Assembly: GCA_029959865.1 (NCBI GenBank)
Contig: JASCPE010000001.1
Location: forward strand, 62,001 to 126,000
Reading direction: 5' to 3'
Source of the DNA: Microbacteriaceae bacterium PS02070
Lineage (GTDB): Bacteria; Actinomycetota; Actinomycetes; Actinomycetales; Microbacteriaceae
DNA: 64,000 nt
Below are positions 1-7,221 of this stretch, in pieces. Numbering within the stretch: position 1 is the first letter of the stretch; the number at the start of each line of letters is the position of its first letter. The notes below the pieces were generated by a model. That model worked only from the letters and a program-made list of their open reading frames with translations. It searched no databases and was not told where the DNA came from. The translations under genes were made by a program, and so were the position numbers.

Positions 1-2
1 GC

Positions 3-263
3 CCGCACCTCGGCATGAAGATGAAGGCGATGATCACCGACGTGCCCGAGAAGATCTACCCCGACATCGCCGCGCCGACGCTCGTGCTGCGCGGACAGAC
101 GGATCCGGTGTCGCCGCGGGCGTGGTCCAAGAAGGTCGTCGACCTCATCCCGGACGCGACCTATATGGAGCTGGAGGCGCACGGGCACGAGACCCTCATC
201 CGCGATGGGAAGCCCGCGACCGAGGCGATCCTGGAGTGGCAGCAGGACCGAGCCACGTCGTGA
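3..263 (+). CDS. alpha/beta hydrolase, C-terminal part (cut by window edge)
   Basis: The reading frame is open to the left edge, so only about the last 86 codons are seen. The sequence has the C-terminal layout of alpha/beta-fold hydrolases: a buried strand (PTLVLRGQTDPV) carrying the likely acid residue of the triad (Asp in QTDPVSP), then a helix and a short strand leading to AHGHETLI, whose second His is the likely catalytic base. The nucleophile Ser would lie upstream of the window. The ATG at 15 is internal to this frame and need not be the start. The substrate cannot be inferred. It is convergent with the GNAT gene, 3 bp away. Confidence 0.7.
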   Translation, partial: PHLGMKMKAMITDVPEKIYPDIAAPTLVLRGQTDPVSPRAWSKKVVDLIPDATYMELEAHGHETLIRDGKPATEAILEWQQDRATS

Positions 264-266
264 GCC

Positions 267-551
267 TCAGCGCAGGATTCCGGCTCGATCGGGGTGCGCG
301 TCGAACCAGTCTGCGACGTACCAGCACACCGGGCTGACGACACGGTCGCCCCGCGCCTCGATGTCGGCCGCGGCGCGATCGACGATCTCTGCTGCGTGCC
401 CGTGGCCGCGGAACGCGGGGATCGTATAGGCCCGGGTCAGCGCGCGGGTGCGCCCATCGTCGCGATAATCGAGGACGCTCACGAGGTCGGAGCCCTGGTG
501 CAGGGTGTACCGGGAGGCATCGGGTTCGTCGGCGAAGGTGTAGTCGCTCAT
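267..551 (-). CDS. small GNAT-family N-acetyltransferase
   Basis: The product is 94 residues, the length of single-domain YjdJ/GTNAT-like acetyltransferases rather than full GNAT proteins. It shows a beta-strand run (TLHQGSDLVSVLDYRDDG), then YTIPAFRGHGHAAEIVDRA, which carries the R-G-x-G-x-A-like acetyl-CoA pyrophosphate loop at about residues 48-56, and ends in the VSPVCWYVADWFDAHP block typical of this subgroup. It would transfer an acetyl group from acetyl-CoA to an amine; the acceptor is unknown. The ATG at 551 follows a TAGCGT box by 6 nt, predicting a leaderless mRNA and supporting this start. Confidence 0.75.
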   Translation of the reverse strand: MSDYTFADEPDASRYTLHQGSDLVSVLDYRDDGRTRALTRAYTIPAFRGHGHAAEIVDRAAADIEARGDRVVSPVCWYVADWFDAHPDRAGILR

Positions 552-557
552 ACCCCC

Positions 558-563
558 ACGCTA
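558..563 (-). promoter_or_regulatory. -10 box TAGCGT, leaderless GNAT gene
   Basis: TAGCGT on the minus strand ends 6 nt before the ATG at 551, placing the predicted transcription start at the start codon. No Shine-Dalgarno sequence is needed. Confidence 0.5.
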
Positions 564-639
564 CGCCGCTCACTCGCAGTCACGGCCGCTGAGCTCGGCG
601 TCATATCCCGTCACATTCGCTGAGCGGCTGGAGAACGGT

Positions 640-669
640 TTGACACATCTCGTCATCCGCGGCCATAAT
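640..669 (+). promoter_or_regulatory. strong sigma70-type promoter of Cys-rich leader ORF
   Basis: A perfect TTGACA (640-645) is followed after 18 bp by CATAAT (664-669), one of the best consensus promoters in the window. The -10 ends 7 nt before ATG 677, so transcription should begin at that ATG and give a leaderless upstream ORF. Confidence 0.75.
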
Positions 670-676
670 CGACCCC

Positions 677-775
677 ATGACTGACAACGCACGCTCTCTG
701 TCCGCCTGGGAGGCGAACGGGACTGCCGGCGACATGGCCGGCCGCGTTGTCATGTGTTGTCGAATGTGCCGCTGA
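677..775 (+). CDS. leaderless Cys-rich upstream ORF (possible attenuator peptide)
   Basis: This 32-codon ORF starts at the predicted +1 of the promoter at 640-669 and ends in ...VVMCCRMCR before TGA. Three of its last six residues are Cys (codons TGT, TGT, TGC). Leaderless ORFs ending in clustered Cys codons are known in mycobacteria as cysteine-responsive attenuators, where ribosome stalling changes downstream RNA folding. Here the ORF is followed within 20 nt by two mutually exclusive hairpins and then the winged-helix regulator gene at 896. An internal ATG at 752 could give a 7-codon version (MCCRMCR). That it is a regulatory peptide is inference; the ORF, promoter and hairpins are visible. 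Confidence 0.55.
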   Translation: MTDNARSLSAWEANGTAGDMAGRVVMCCRMCR

Positions 776-795
776 ATCGCGACACCGCCGGTCAC

Positions 796-841
796 CGCCG
801 TTTCTGAACACGGCGTGATGACCCCCGGCCCTCGGGCCGTG
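796..841 (+). promoter_or_regulatory. competing hairpins between Cys-rich leader and regulator gene
   Basis: Hairpin A pairs CGCCGT (796-801) with ACGGCG (810-815). Hairpin B pairs CACGGC (809-814) with GCCGTG (836-841), so A and B cannot form together. A compact GGCC/GGCC hairpin also lies at 827-838. The stop codon of the Cys-rich ORF is 20 nt upstream, close enough for a stalled ribosome to influence folding. No U-run follows, so if this is an attenuator it may act through Rho or on translation. Confidence 0.4.
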
Positions 842-895
842 CATGCCGAATGGCACCTCGCAACACCCGTCATCTCCTCCTCCTAAGGAAAATCC

Positions 896-1579
896 ATGTC
901 TACTCCCGCTCTCCTCACCCCGCCCGCACCCCGTCACCTCCGCGCCGTCGAGGATCTCCCCGAATCCCGCCAGAACGCCACCGCTCCTCGCGGGTTCGCA
1001 CTCTACGTCGGCATCGACGAGGACAAGGCCAACGTCGACGGCGTCTCGCTCTCGCAGATCGTCTCTGCTCTGCGCGCCACCATCGCAGACCTCGCCCCGC
1101 ACGCCGAGACCTACGCCACCGTCGCTCTCGCGCCCGTCGGCGCAGGGGGTCGCGATGTCGATGTCGTCCGTCTCGCCCTCCATGAGCCCAGCGCCGTCGC
1201 CCGCACCAAGCAGGACGTCGCCGATGAGGACCGCGCGCCCGGCGGTGTCACGATCGACATCTCCCGCCGCCGCGTTCTGATCGACGGCAACACCGTCGCG
1301 CTGACGTTCAAGGAGTTCGAGCTCCTGCAATACCTCGTGCTGCGCGAGGGCCGCACGATCGAGCGCACCGAACTGGTCGGATCGCTGTGGACCAACGCCG
1401 CCGAGGAAGAGGCCCCCGGTGAGCGCACGATCGATGTCCACGTCCGGCGCCTGCGCGCCAAGCTCGGGAGCTACGAGGACATCGTGCGCACCGTCCGGGG
1501 CGTCGGCTACCGCTTCGACCGGCACGCGGACGTCGTCATCCGCTTCGGCCACGGCACTCCCTCCCCCGACCGATTCTGA
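896..1579 (+). CDS. winged-helix (OmpR/PhoB-type) transcription regulator without a receiver domain
   Basis: The product is 227 residues. About residues 120-205 form an OmpR/PhoB winged helix: DISRRRVLIDGNTVALTFKE, then FELLQYLV, the recognition helix around RTIDVHVRRLRAKLG, and the wing VRTVRGVGYRF. The N-terminal 110 residues do not show the acidic pocket and phospho-Asp pattern of a receiver domain. Instead FALYVGIDEDKANVDGVSLSQIVSALR suggests another small sensor-like domain that I do not recognise. No partner kinase is adjacent. The start ATG is preceded by AAGGAA (885-890, 5 nt spacing). Control is probably through the Cys-rich leader region upstream, which points to sulfur or redox status, but targets are unknown. 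Confidence 0.75.
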   Translation: MSTPALLTPPAPRHLRAVEDLPESRQNATAPRGFALYVGIDEDKANVDGVSLSQIVSALRATIADLAPHAETYATVALAPVGAGGRDVDVVRLALHEPSAVARTKQDVADEDRAPGGVTIDISRRRVLIDGNTVALTFKEFELLQYLVLREGRTIERTELVGSLWTNAAEEEAPGERTIDVHVRRLRAKLGSYEDIVRTVRGVGYRFDRHADVVIRFGHGTPSPDRF

Positions 1580-1586
1580 TCCGCCG

Positions 1587-1592
1587 TATCGT
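1587..1592 (+). promoter_or_regulatory. -10 box TATCGT, leaderless DNA glycosylase gene
   Basis: TATCGT ends 6 nt before GTG 1599. This supports GTG 1599 as the start rather than any upstream codon of the same open frame, which would read back through the preceding gene. Confidence 0.5.
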
Positions 1593-1598
1593 GGCGGG

Positions 1599-2504
1599 GT
1601 GCCTCCCGCCGCGAAACGCTCCTATCGCGTCGCCGACCTCGTCGACGCTCGGGCGGCGTTGCTGTTCGGGCGCCGCGGGCCGCGCGACCCCACCGTCCAC
1701 GTCGACGGGGCCACCGTGTGGCGGGCAACGCGCACTCCCGAGGGCCCGGCGACGGTGGCCGCGCGGTGCGTGTCCGGCGCCGTAGACGCGGTTGCCTGGG
1801 GCCCGGGCGCCGAGTGGGCGCTGGACCAGCTTCCCCGGCGGTGGGGCGCGGATGACGACCTCACCGGCTTCGATGCGACGAAACACCCCGTCGTCGAGAC
1901 CGCCACGCGCCGGTTTCCGGGCCTGCGGCTCGGCGCGACCGATCTCGTCATGGACGCGCTTGTCGAGGCGATCTTCGAGCAGAAGGTCACCGGCCTGCAG
2001 GCGTTCGGCGGGTGGGGGCACATCGTCCGCCGTCACGGCGAGCGCGCACCCGGCCCCCTGGCCTTGTGGGTGCCGCCGGAGCGCTGGGACCTCATTCCGA
2101 GTTGGGTGTGGCAGGGCGCCGGAGTCGAACCCTCACAGTCACGGACCATCGTGCGTGCGGCGCAGCGGCGCGCCACCCTGGAACGGGTGCTCACGAAGGA
2201 CACACCTCTCACCGACCGGGAGCGGGTCCTCAGCGCCCTGCCCGGGGTCGGGGCGTGGACCTCCGCCGAGACGCGCGCCCGCGCCTTCGGCGATCCGGAC
2301 GCGGTGAGCGTCGGCGACTACCATCTCGCACACGAGGTCGGCTATGCCCTGACCGGCGAGCGGGTCGACGACGACGCGATGCTGGAGCTCCTCGAACCCT
2401 GGCGCGGCCACCGGCAGCGCGTCATCCGGCTCCTGCGCGCCGCGGGGCCACGGGAACCGCGGCGCGGTGCACGCGTGGCGCCCGAGGACCATCGCGCCCA
2501 CTGA
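1599..2504 (+). CDS. AlkA-type DNA-3-methyladenine glycosylase
   Basis: The product is 301 residues from GTG 1599. It is a base-excision glycosylase of the HhH-GPD superfamily that removes alkylated purines such as 3-methyladenine. Seen: LVMDALVEAIFEQKVTGLQA (helix region about residues 113-132), the helix-hairpin-helix LSALPGVGAWTSAETRARA (about residues 212-230), and the G-D...VSVGDYHLAHEVG segment that supplies the catalytic Asp. The length matches the short actinobacterial AlkA forms without an Ada domain. A longer frame reaches back to 1419 but its N-terminus is a shadow of the preceding gene. Confidence 0.8.
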   Translation: MPPAAKRSYRVADLVDARAALLFGRRGPRDPTVHVDGATVWRATRTPEGPATVAARCVSGAVDAVAWGPGAEWALDQLPRRWGADDDLTGFDATKHPVVETATRRFPGLRLGATDLVMDALVEAIFEQKVTGLQAFGGWGHIVRRHGERAPGPLALWVPPERWDLIPSWVWQGAGVEPSQSRTIVRAAQRRATLERVLTKDTPLTDRERVLSALPGVGAWTSAETRARAFGDPDAVSVGDYHLAHEVGYALTGERVDDDAMLELLEPWRGHRQRVIRLLRAAGPREPRRGARVAPEDHRAH

Positions 2505-2519
2505 GCGCCCCGGAGCTTC

Positions 2520-2534
2520 TTAGGGTAGCCTAAG
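2520..2534 (+). promoter_or_regulatory. IdeR/DtxR-type iron box over the -10 region
   Basis: TTAGGGTAGCCTAAG matches the core of the IdeR/DtxR consensus (TTAGGTTAGCCTAACCTAA) and is palindromic (TTAGG...CCTAA). It contains TAGCCT (2526-2531), 7 nt before ATG 2539, so the box covers the predicted -10 of a leaderless transcript. Iron-loaded repressor bound here would block transcription directly. Confidence 0.75.
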
Positions 2535-2538
2535 TTGC

Positions 2539-3306
2539 ATGCCTCACATCGACACGCGTCCCTCGTTCCGGTTGGAGCGCACCGGCCTTGAGCTGGCCTT
2601 CCGCCGCGCGCGCTTGACCGCGCGCCAATGGCTGACGCCGTCGTACGTCCGCCTTCGCGTGGAAGGGTCCGAGCTGCGCGGCTTCGATTCACCCGGTTCT
2701 GACGACCACATCCGTCTCTTCTTCCCGGACCGGGTCCCCGAGACGACCGAGGAGCTGCGCGCCGCGCCGAGTCGCGAGTACACCCCGCTCGCGTGGGACA
2801 GCGTCGAAGGCTGGCTGGATCTCGAGTTCGCACTGCACGGCGCTGACGGGGTCGCGGCTCCGTGGGCAGCAACGGCCGAGATCGGCTCCCCGATCGGCGT
2901 CGGCGGTCCGCGCGGATCGCTGCTCATCACGGGACGCCCCGATGCGTGGTTCCTCGCCGGGGATGAGACCGCCGTGCCCGCCATCCGCCGCTTCACCCAC
3001 CTGATGGACGAGAACGCCGTCGGCACCATTCTTGTCGAGGTCGACGCGGGCCACGAGCTGCCCATCGACGCACCGCGCGGTGTGCGCGTGGAGCAGGTCC
3101 ACCGGGTCTCTGTCCCCTTGGCGGCGCGCCTGGAGGAGTTCACAGAAGCGGATCGCCCGTCGGGTTCCGTCTTCGGCTTCATCGCGGCTGAGCAGTCGAT
3201 CGTCAAGCCGGCCCGCGCACTGCTGTCAGAGCGCTGGGGCTTAGAGGACTTCGTCGCCAAGGGCTACTGGAAGCGCGGCGACGCCGGCTACCACGCACCC
3301 CACTGA
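2539..3306 (+). CDS. siderophore-interacting protein (FAD-linked ferric-siderophore reductase)
   Basis: The product is 255 residues with the FAD_binding_9 then SIP domain order. Members reduce ferric siderophores in the cytoplasm with NAD(P)H or ferredoxin so that iron is released. Seen: an N-terminal beta-barrel with RLRVEGSELRGF and SREYTPL, the flavin-contacting R-x-Y-T motif at about residues 74-78, GSPIGVGGPRGSLLI for the phosphate loop, FLAGDETAVPAIRR typical of the SIP nucleotide domain, and a C-terminal VAKGYWKRG signature. The overlapping iron box implies repression by IdeR/DtxR when iron is plentiful. No siderophore transporter is in the window. Confidence 0.88.
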   Translation: MPHIDTRPSFRLERTGLELAFRRARLTARQWLTPSYVRLRVEGSELRGFDSPGSDDHIRLFFPDRVPETTEELRAAPSREYTPLAWDSVEGWLDLEFALHGADGVAAPWAATAEIGSPIGVGGPRGSLLITGRPDAWFLAGDETAVPAIRRFTHLMDENAVGTILVEVDAGHELPIDAPRGVRVEQVHRVSVPLAARLEEFTEADRPSGSVFGFIAAEQSIVKPARALLSERWGLEDFVAKGYWKRGDAGYHAPH

Positions 3307-3332
3307 TCCCACGGCGCGCCGCCTCACTCCCC

Positions 3333-3338
3333 CAAGAT
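3333..3338 (+). promoter_or_regulatory. possible -10 box CAAGAT, leaderless DUF421 gene
   Basis: CAAGAT ends 6 nt before ATG 3345, the same spacing as other leaderless genes here, although the first base departs from TANNNT. Confidence 0.3.
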
Positions 3339-3344
3339 GGACCC

Positions 3345-3920
3345 ATGTGGGAATCCATCTTCGTCCTTGACACGTCCGCGGTCGAAAAGCTCATCCGGAC
3401 TGCTCTGCTCTACGCGTTCCTACTCGTCGCGCTGCGTCTGAGCGGGAAGCGCCTCATGGCGCAACTCACCACGTTCGATTTCATCCTGCTCCTGCTCGTG
3501 TCCAATACGGTGCAGAACGGTCTGATCGGCGATGACGACAGCGTGACGGGCGCGGTCCTGGGCGCTGCCGCCCTGTTCCTGCTCAACGGCGCTCTGGCGT
3601 ACCTCCTCTTCCGCAGCCGCCGCGCCGAGAAGATCGTCGTTGGACGCTCGTCGGTCGTCATTCGCGACGGCGTCCTGGACGAGGAGGTCCTCGCGCACGA
3701 GCGATTCACTCACTCCGACCTGAAGGTTGCGCTCCAGGAGGCGGGCGCGACCCGGATCAAGGACGTCAAGCTCGCGCGCCTGGAGCCGAACGGCCAGATC
3801 CTCGTTCACCTCCGCGAGAAGAAGCACGGCCCCAGCCACGCGGAACTCCTGGCCGCCATCGAGGCACTGACCGCGAAGGTCGATGCGTTGTCGGCTACGC
3901 CGGGCAAGGCAGAGAGCTGA
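3345..3920 (+). CDS. DUF421 (YetF-like) membrane protein
   Basis: The product is 191 residues. Three hydrophobic segments lie at about residues 17-35, 45-57 and 65-90, followed by a cytoplasmic alpha/beta domain. The signature of DUF421/YetF proteins is present: ALRLSGKRLMAQLTTFDF, LVSNTVQNGLIGDDDS, and the soluble-domain motif starting VVIRDGVLDEE. Family members are membrane proteins of unknown biochemical role. The C-terminus (HAELLAAIEALTAKVDALSA) is a short amphipathic helix. It stands alone between the siderophore gene and a strong terminator. Confidence 0.8.
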   Translation: MWESIFVLDTSAVEKLIRTALLYAFLLVALRLSGKRLMAQLTTFDFILLLLVSNTVQNGLIGDDDSVTGAVLGAAALFLLNGALAYLLFRSRRAEKIVVGRSSVVIRDGVLDEEVLAHERFTHSDLKVALQEAGATRIKDVKLARLEPNGQILVHLREKKHGPSHAELLAAIEALTAKVDALSATPGKAES

Positions 3921-3935
3921 GTCCGTCAGAGAGAA

Positions 3936-3959
3936 GGCCCGCGGCTGACGCCGCGGGCC
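3936..3959. terminator. bidirectional terminator hairpin
   Basis: GGCCCGCGGC and GCCGCGGGCC form a perfect 10-bp stem with a TGAC loop between the convergent DUF421 and aldo/keto reductase genes. There is no long U-tract, as is usual in GC-rich actinobacteria. Confidence 0.85.
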
Positions 3960-3964
3960 CGTGA

Positions 3965-4798
3965 TCACATCTCTTCGTGGCTGTTCGGGTCGGCGCCCCA
4001 GAGGCGGCCCTTTTCGAGCCCGCTGATGGCGGCGATCTCATCGTCCGTCAGCTCGAACCCGAACACGTCCGCGTTCTCGCGCTGGCGAGCGGGGTTCGCC
4101 GACTTCGGGATCGGAGTGGACCCGAGCTGCGTGTGCCACCGCAGCACGACCTGCGACTCGGTGACGGCATGCGCCTGAGCGACCTGGGCGATGACATCCT
4201 CGGCGAGGAGCTCGCTGCGGCGCGCGAGCGGACTCCAGCTCTCCGTGCGGATGCCGTGCTCGCGGTGGAAGGCGCGGAGAGCAGCCTGAGGGAAGTAGGG
4301 GTGCAGCTCGACCTGGTTGACGAGGGGAAGCTCGCCGGTCTCGTCACCGACGCGCGTCAGCATCTCTTCGGTGAAGTTCGAGACCCCGATGCGTGCCACT
4401 TTTCCCTCTTCTCGGAGGGCGATCATCGCACGCCAGGTGTCGACGTACTTGTCGACGGAGGGGTTCGGCCAGTGGATGAGGTACAGGTCGAGGCGCTCCA
4501 GGCCGAGGCGCTCCAGGGACCCCTGCGCGCTCCGGAGGGTCTCGTCGTAGCCCTGGTCGCGACCGGGCACCTTGGTCGTGACGATGATCTCGTCGCGGGG
4601 CACGTCGGTGCGGCTCACGGCCTCGCCGACGGCGTCCTCGTTCTTGTAGTTGACCGCAGAATCGAGCAGACGGTATCCCTCGTGCAGGGCCGAGACGATG
4701 GCGTCCGCTCCCTCGGAGTCGTTCAGGCCGTACGTGCCGAAACCGACCTCGGGAAAGGCGAAGCCATCGCGGAGGGGGACTGTAGGAATCGAAACCAT
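3965..4798 (-). CDS. aldo/keto reductase (2,5-diketogluconate reductase-like)
   Basis: The product is 277 residues, a complete single-domain TIM-barrel AKR that would reduce aldehydes or ketones with NADPH. The full catalytic tetrad is visible: Asp46 and Tyr51 in LLDSAVNYKNED, Lys76 in VTTKVPG, and His109 in YLIHWPNP. NADPH-site blocks WSPLARRS and the SNPARQRENADVFGFEL phosphate-binding segment are present. It resembles the small AKR5-type reductases. It follows the CofC-HAD gene by 9 bp, but a TAGCGT box 6 nt before its ATG predicts its own leaderless transcript as well as readthrough. Confidence 0.88.
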   Translation of the reverse strand: MVSIPTVPLRDGFAFPEVGFGTYGLNDSEGADAIVSALHEGYRLLDSAVNYKNEDAVGEAVSRTDVPRDEIIVTTKVPGRDQGYDETLRSAQGSLERLGLERLDLYLIHWPNPSVDKYVDTWRAMIALREEGKVARIGVSNFTEEMLTRVGDETGELPLVNQVELHPYFPQAALRAFHREHGIRTESWSPLARRSELLAEDVIAQVAQAHAVTESQVVLRWHTQLGSTPIPKSANPARQRENADVFGFELTDDEIAAISGLEKGRLWGADPNSHEEM

Positions 4799-4804
4799 GC
4801 CTCC

Positions 4805-4810
4805 ACGCTA
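4805..4810 (-). promoter_or_regulatory. -10 box TAGCGT, leaderless aldo/keto reductase
   Basis: TAGCGT on the minus strand ends 6 nt before ATG 4798 and overlaps the TAG stop of the CofC-HAD gene (4808-4810). Confidence 0.45.
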
Positions 4811-6214
4811 CGCCTGTCTGCGCAGCAGCGCGTCGATGACGGTGAGAACACCGCCGTCGACGTTGGACGGTGCTCGGAAGCGCGCGGCCGCCGCGGCATC
4901 GGGGTGCGCGTTCTCCATCGCATAGGACCAATACCCCTCGACGAGCATCCCGAGGTCATTGCGGAAGTCCCCGAAGACTGCGGTCTGGGCCGCCGTGATT
5001 TCCAGAGACTGTTGCAGAGCGCGCACGGCCTTCCCCTTGTCGACGCCCGCGTTCATGATGTCGGCCCAGTGGTGGCCCGCGATGACGACTTGGTGTGTCG
5101 CGGTCAGGTCTGCGAGGGCGACCGCGGTATGGGCCTCGCTCCCGTCGTCGTCGAACACCGCGAGCTTGAACACGTCGTCCTCCACCGCGAGGATGTCGTC
5201 CACGACCTGCAGCTTCGCGTAGTACCGCGCCGTCTCGTGAGCGAACGGGTGGGAGGCATCGTCGATGTACGCCGACCGCTTTCCACACAGCACCACGTGA
5301 GCGCGAAGGCCCGATGCGGCGAGGTCGCGGATACGTGTCACGGTCGACACGATGAAATCGCGGGCCAGAGTGTCGGAGGACACTTCGACACCGCCCCGCA
5401 GGACACAGGCGCCGTTCTCCGCGATGAAATCGAGCGGAATCGGAGACTCCTCGAACGTGTGCTGGAGCGTTGCCAGCTGCCGACCGCTCGCGGGAACGAA
5501 GTCGATCCCCCGCTCACGAAGCGCGGGCAGCAGGTCCCACAACGCCTCCGGGACCCGGTGCTCGCCGTCCAGAAGCGTGCCGTCGAGATCGACGACGACC
5601 AGGCGAAGATCGACGTCGGGCTCACCCCTCACCGACGCCGTCGCTCGCCCGGTGCGCCCCGCGAGCGCCTCCAGATCGGTCGCGACGTCGACATCACGGC
5701 GGAGACCGGACGATGCGGGCAGATCGATCAGTGTCGCCCCGAGCGTCGCATGACGCTCTGCGGACCCTTCGCCGAACGCAGAGACCCAGGGTGTCCCTGC
5801 CTCCGCGGTGAGCAGGGTCGTCCCCTCCCCCTGCGCATCCGTGACGTAACTGCGCGGTGCACCCTCCGCCCGAGCAAGTGCCAGGTCCAGCTCGTTCGGA
5901 CTGAGCGCGGGCAGATCGCCCAGCAGTGCTGCGCGCCGGTGCGCGGACCCGAGCGAAGTGGCCGCGTGGGCTACCGCAAGATCGATGCCCGGTTCCCCGG
6001 GCCCCGCCATGACCTCCGCCCCGGCCTCGTGCGCATCCTGCGCCACGAGATCGTCGTCCGTCACGACGATGACGCGAGCGACGCGGGTGGCGGCGAGCGC
6101 CGCGCGGATCGTGTCTGCGGCGAACGCGCGCGCCAGAACGTCACGGCGAGGCAGATCCAGGCGCGACTTCCCCATCCCCGAGTGCTTGACGGGGATGATA
6201 ACCGACCAGCTCAC
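4808..6214 (-). CDS. cofC: CofC (2-phospholactate/PEP guanylyltransferase) fused to Cof-type HAD phosphatase
   Basis: The product is 468 residues with two domains. Residues 1-200 match CofC/FbiD: SVIIPVKHSGMGKSRLD with the nucleotide-binding K-x-x-x-x-x-K-S-R-L pattern, VIVVTDDD, LLGDLPALSPNEL and SAFGEGSAERH. This enzyme guanylylates 2-phospholactate or PEP for F420 assembly. Residues 203-468 are a Cof/HAD-IIB hydrolase: motif I DLDGTLLDG (209-217), motif II ASGR (242-245), the cap sequence around ENGA, the Lys motif DKGKAVRAL, and motif IV GDFRND (415-420). All HAD catalytic residues appear intact. Stand-alone CofC is about 200-220 residues, so the fusion is unusual. Its start overlaps the stop of fgd by 4 bp, implying coupled translation. 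Confidence 0.82.
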   Translation of the reverse strand: MSWSVIIPVKHSGMGKSRLDLPRRDVLARAFAADTIRAALAATRVARVIVVTDDDLVAQDAHEAGAEVMAGPGEPGIDLAVAHAATSLGSAHRRAALLGDLPALSPNELDLALARAEGAPRSYVTDAQGEGTTLLTAEAGTPWVSAFGEGSAERHATLGATLIDLPASSGLRRDVDVATDLEALAGRTGRATASVRGEPDVDLRLVVVDLDGTLLDGEHRVPEALWDLLPALRERGIDFVPASGRQLATLQHTFEESPIPLDFIAENGACVLRGGVEVSSDTLARDFIVSTVTRIRDLAASGLRAHVVLCGKRSAYIDDASHPFAHETARYYAKLQVVDDILAVEDDVFKLAVFDDDGSEAHTAVALADLTATHQVVIAGHHWADIMNAGVDKGKAVRALQQSLEITAAQTAVFGDFRNDLGMLVEGYWSYAMENAHPDAAAAARFRAPSNVDGGVLTVIDALLRRQA

Positions 6215-7221
6215 GCGCCGAAGCGATCGCGAAGGCGCGGCAGGATGTCCGCGCGGTATCGCTCGAAGAACCCGTCCTGATCGTGACCGGGGTCGTGGAA
6301 CACGAGGTGGGTGAACCCCATGTCGACGTAGCGAGCGATCCGATCGACGTGCTCGTCGGGGTCGTCGGAGACGATGAAGCGGGACGCGACCCGTTCGATG
6401 GGCAGCTCCGCGGCGCGCTTCTGCATCTCGATGGGATCCTCAACACCCATCTTCTCGTCCGGCGTGAGGGCAAGCGGCGCCCAAAAACGCGTGCGTTCCA
6501 GCGCCTCCGCGCGGTCCGGGTGGTAGGAGACCTTGACCTCGAGGAGACGATCGAAGTCGGGCTTGTCCTGCTCGGACTTCTCCAGCCCCTCCTCGACAGC
6601 CGGGAGGAGCTTGTCGGTGTAGAGAGCAGGGTCCTTCCCGCTGGTCGTGATGAAGCCGTCGGCGATCCGCCCGGAGAGGCGTGCTGCCGCGGGTCCCGCC
6701 GCGCCGATGTAGATCGGGATGTGCTCGGTGGGTCGGTCATAGATCGTGGCGTCTGCGACGGAGTAGTACGTGCCGTCGAACGTCACCCGTTCCTTAGTCC
6801 ACAGCTCCTGGATCAGCAGGATCGCTTCTTTGAGCCGCTGGAACCGCTCGGGCGGATCGGGCCACTGCGCGCCGAGCGTGACTTCGTTCAGTGCCTCGCC
6901 GGTGCCCACGCCGAGGATGAGGCGCCCGGGGTTGAGGACCCCGAGCGTCGCGAAGGCTTGCGCAACGACCGCGGGGTGGTAGCGGAAGGTGGGCGTGAGA
7001 ACCGATGTCCCGATGAGGATCCGCGATGTCCGCGCTCCGAGGGCGCCCAGCCACGGGAGAGCTGCCGGAGCGTGACCCCCGTCGTGCATCCACGGTTGGA
7101 AGTGGTCGGAGATGAACACCGAGTCGAAGCCGGCCTCCTCCGCGGCGACGCCGTAGTCGAGGAGCGTGTCCGGCGGGAACTGCTCCGCCGACGCCTTGTA
7201 TCCGAATCTGATCTGTGTCAT
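6211..7221 (-). CDS. fgd: F420-dependent glucose-6-phosphate dehydrogenase
   Basis: The product is 336 residues, like Mycobacterium Fgd1, and similar along its length. It oxidises glucose 6-phosphate to 6-phosphogluconolactone and reduces F420 to F420H2 in the cytoplasm. Key positions coincide with Fgd1: His40 and Trp44 in SDHFQPW, Glu109 in GVGTGEALNE, the GTSVLTPTFRYHPAVVAQAFAT stretch, and the C-terminal HLVFHDPGHDQ. The neighbours are CofC-HAD (4-bp overlap downstream) and a flavin monooxygenase (4-bp overlap upstream), so F420 supply and reduction are encoded in one transcript. The match is closer than to generic LLM oxidoreductases. Confidence 0.92.
   Translation of the reverse strand: MTQIRFGYKASAEQFPPDTLLDYGVAAEEAGFDSVFISDHFQPWMHDGGHAPAALPWLGALGARTSRILIGTSVLTPTFRYHPAVVAQAFATLGVLNPGRLILGVGTGEALNEVTLGAQWPDPPERFQRLKEAILLIQELWTKERVTFDGTYYSVADATIYDRPTEHIPIYIGAAGPAAARLSGRIADGFITTSGKDPALYTDKLLPAVEEGLEKSEQDKPDFDRLLEVKVSYHPDRAEALERTRFWAPLALTPDEKMGVEDPIEMQKRAAELPIERVASRFIVSDDPDEHVDRIARYVDMGFTHLVFHDPGHDQDGFFERYRADILPRLRDRFGA

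Noticed and set aside
1419..1598. Upstream extension of the DNA glycosylase to give 361 residues.
   Set aside because: The extra 60 residues are read out of frame from the winged-helix gene and are Ser/Thr/Arg low-complexity; TATCGT plus 6 nt points to GTG 1599.
3977..6280. A 767-codon open frame on the plus strand opposite the aldo/keto reductase and CofC-HAD genes.
   Set aside because: It lies wholly opposite two genes with clear catalytic motifs, has no recognisable domain or ribosome site, and its length follows from the GC-rich codon bias of the opposite strand.
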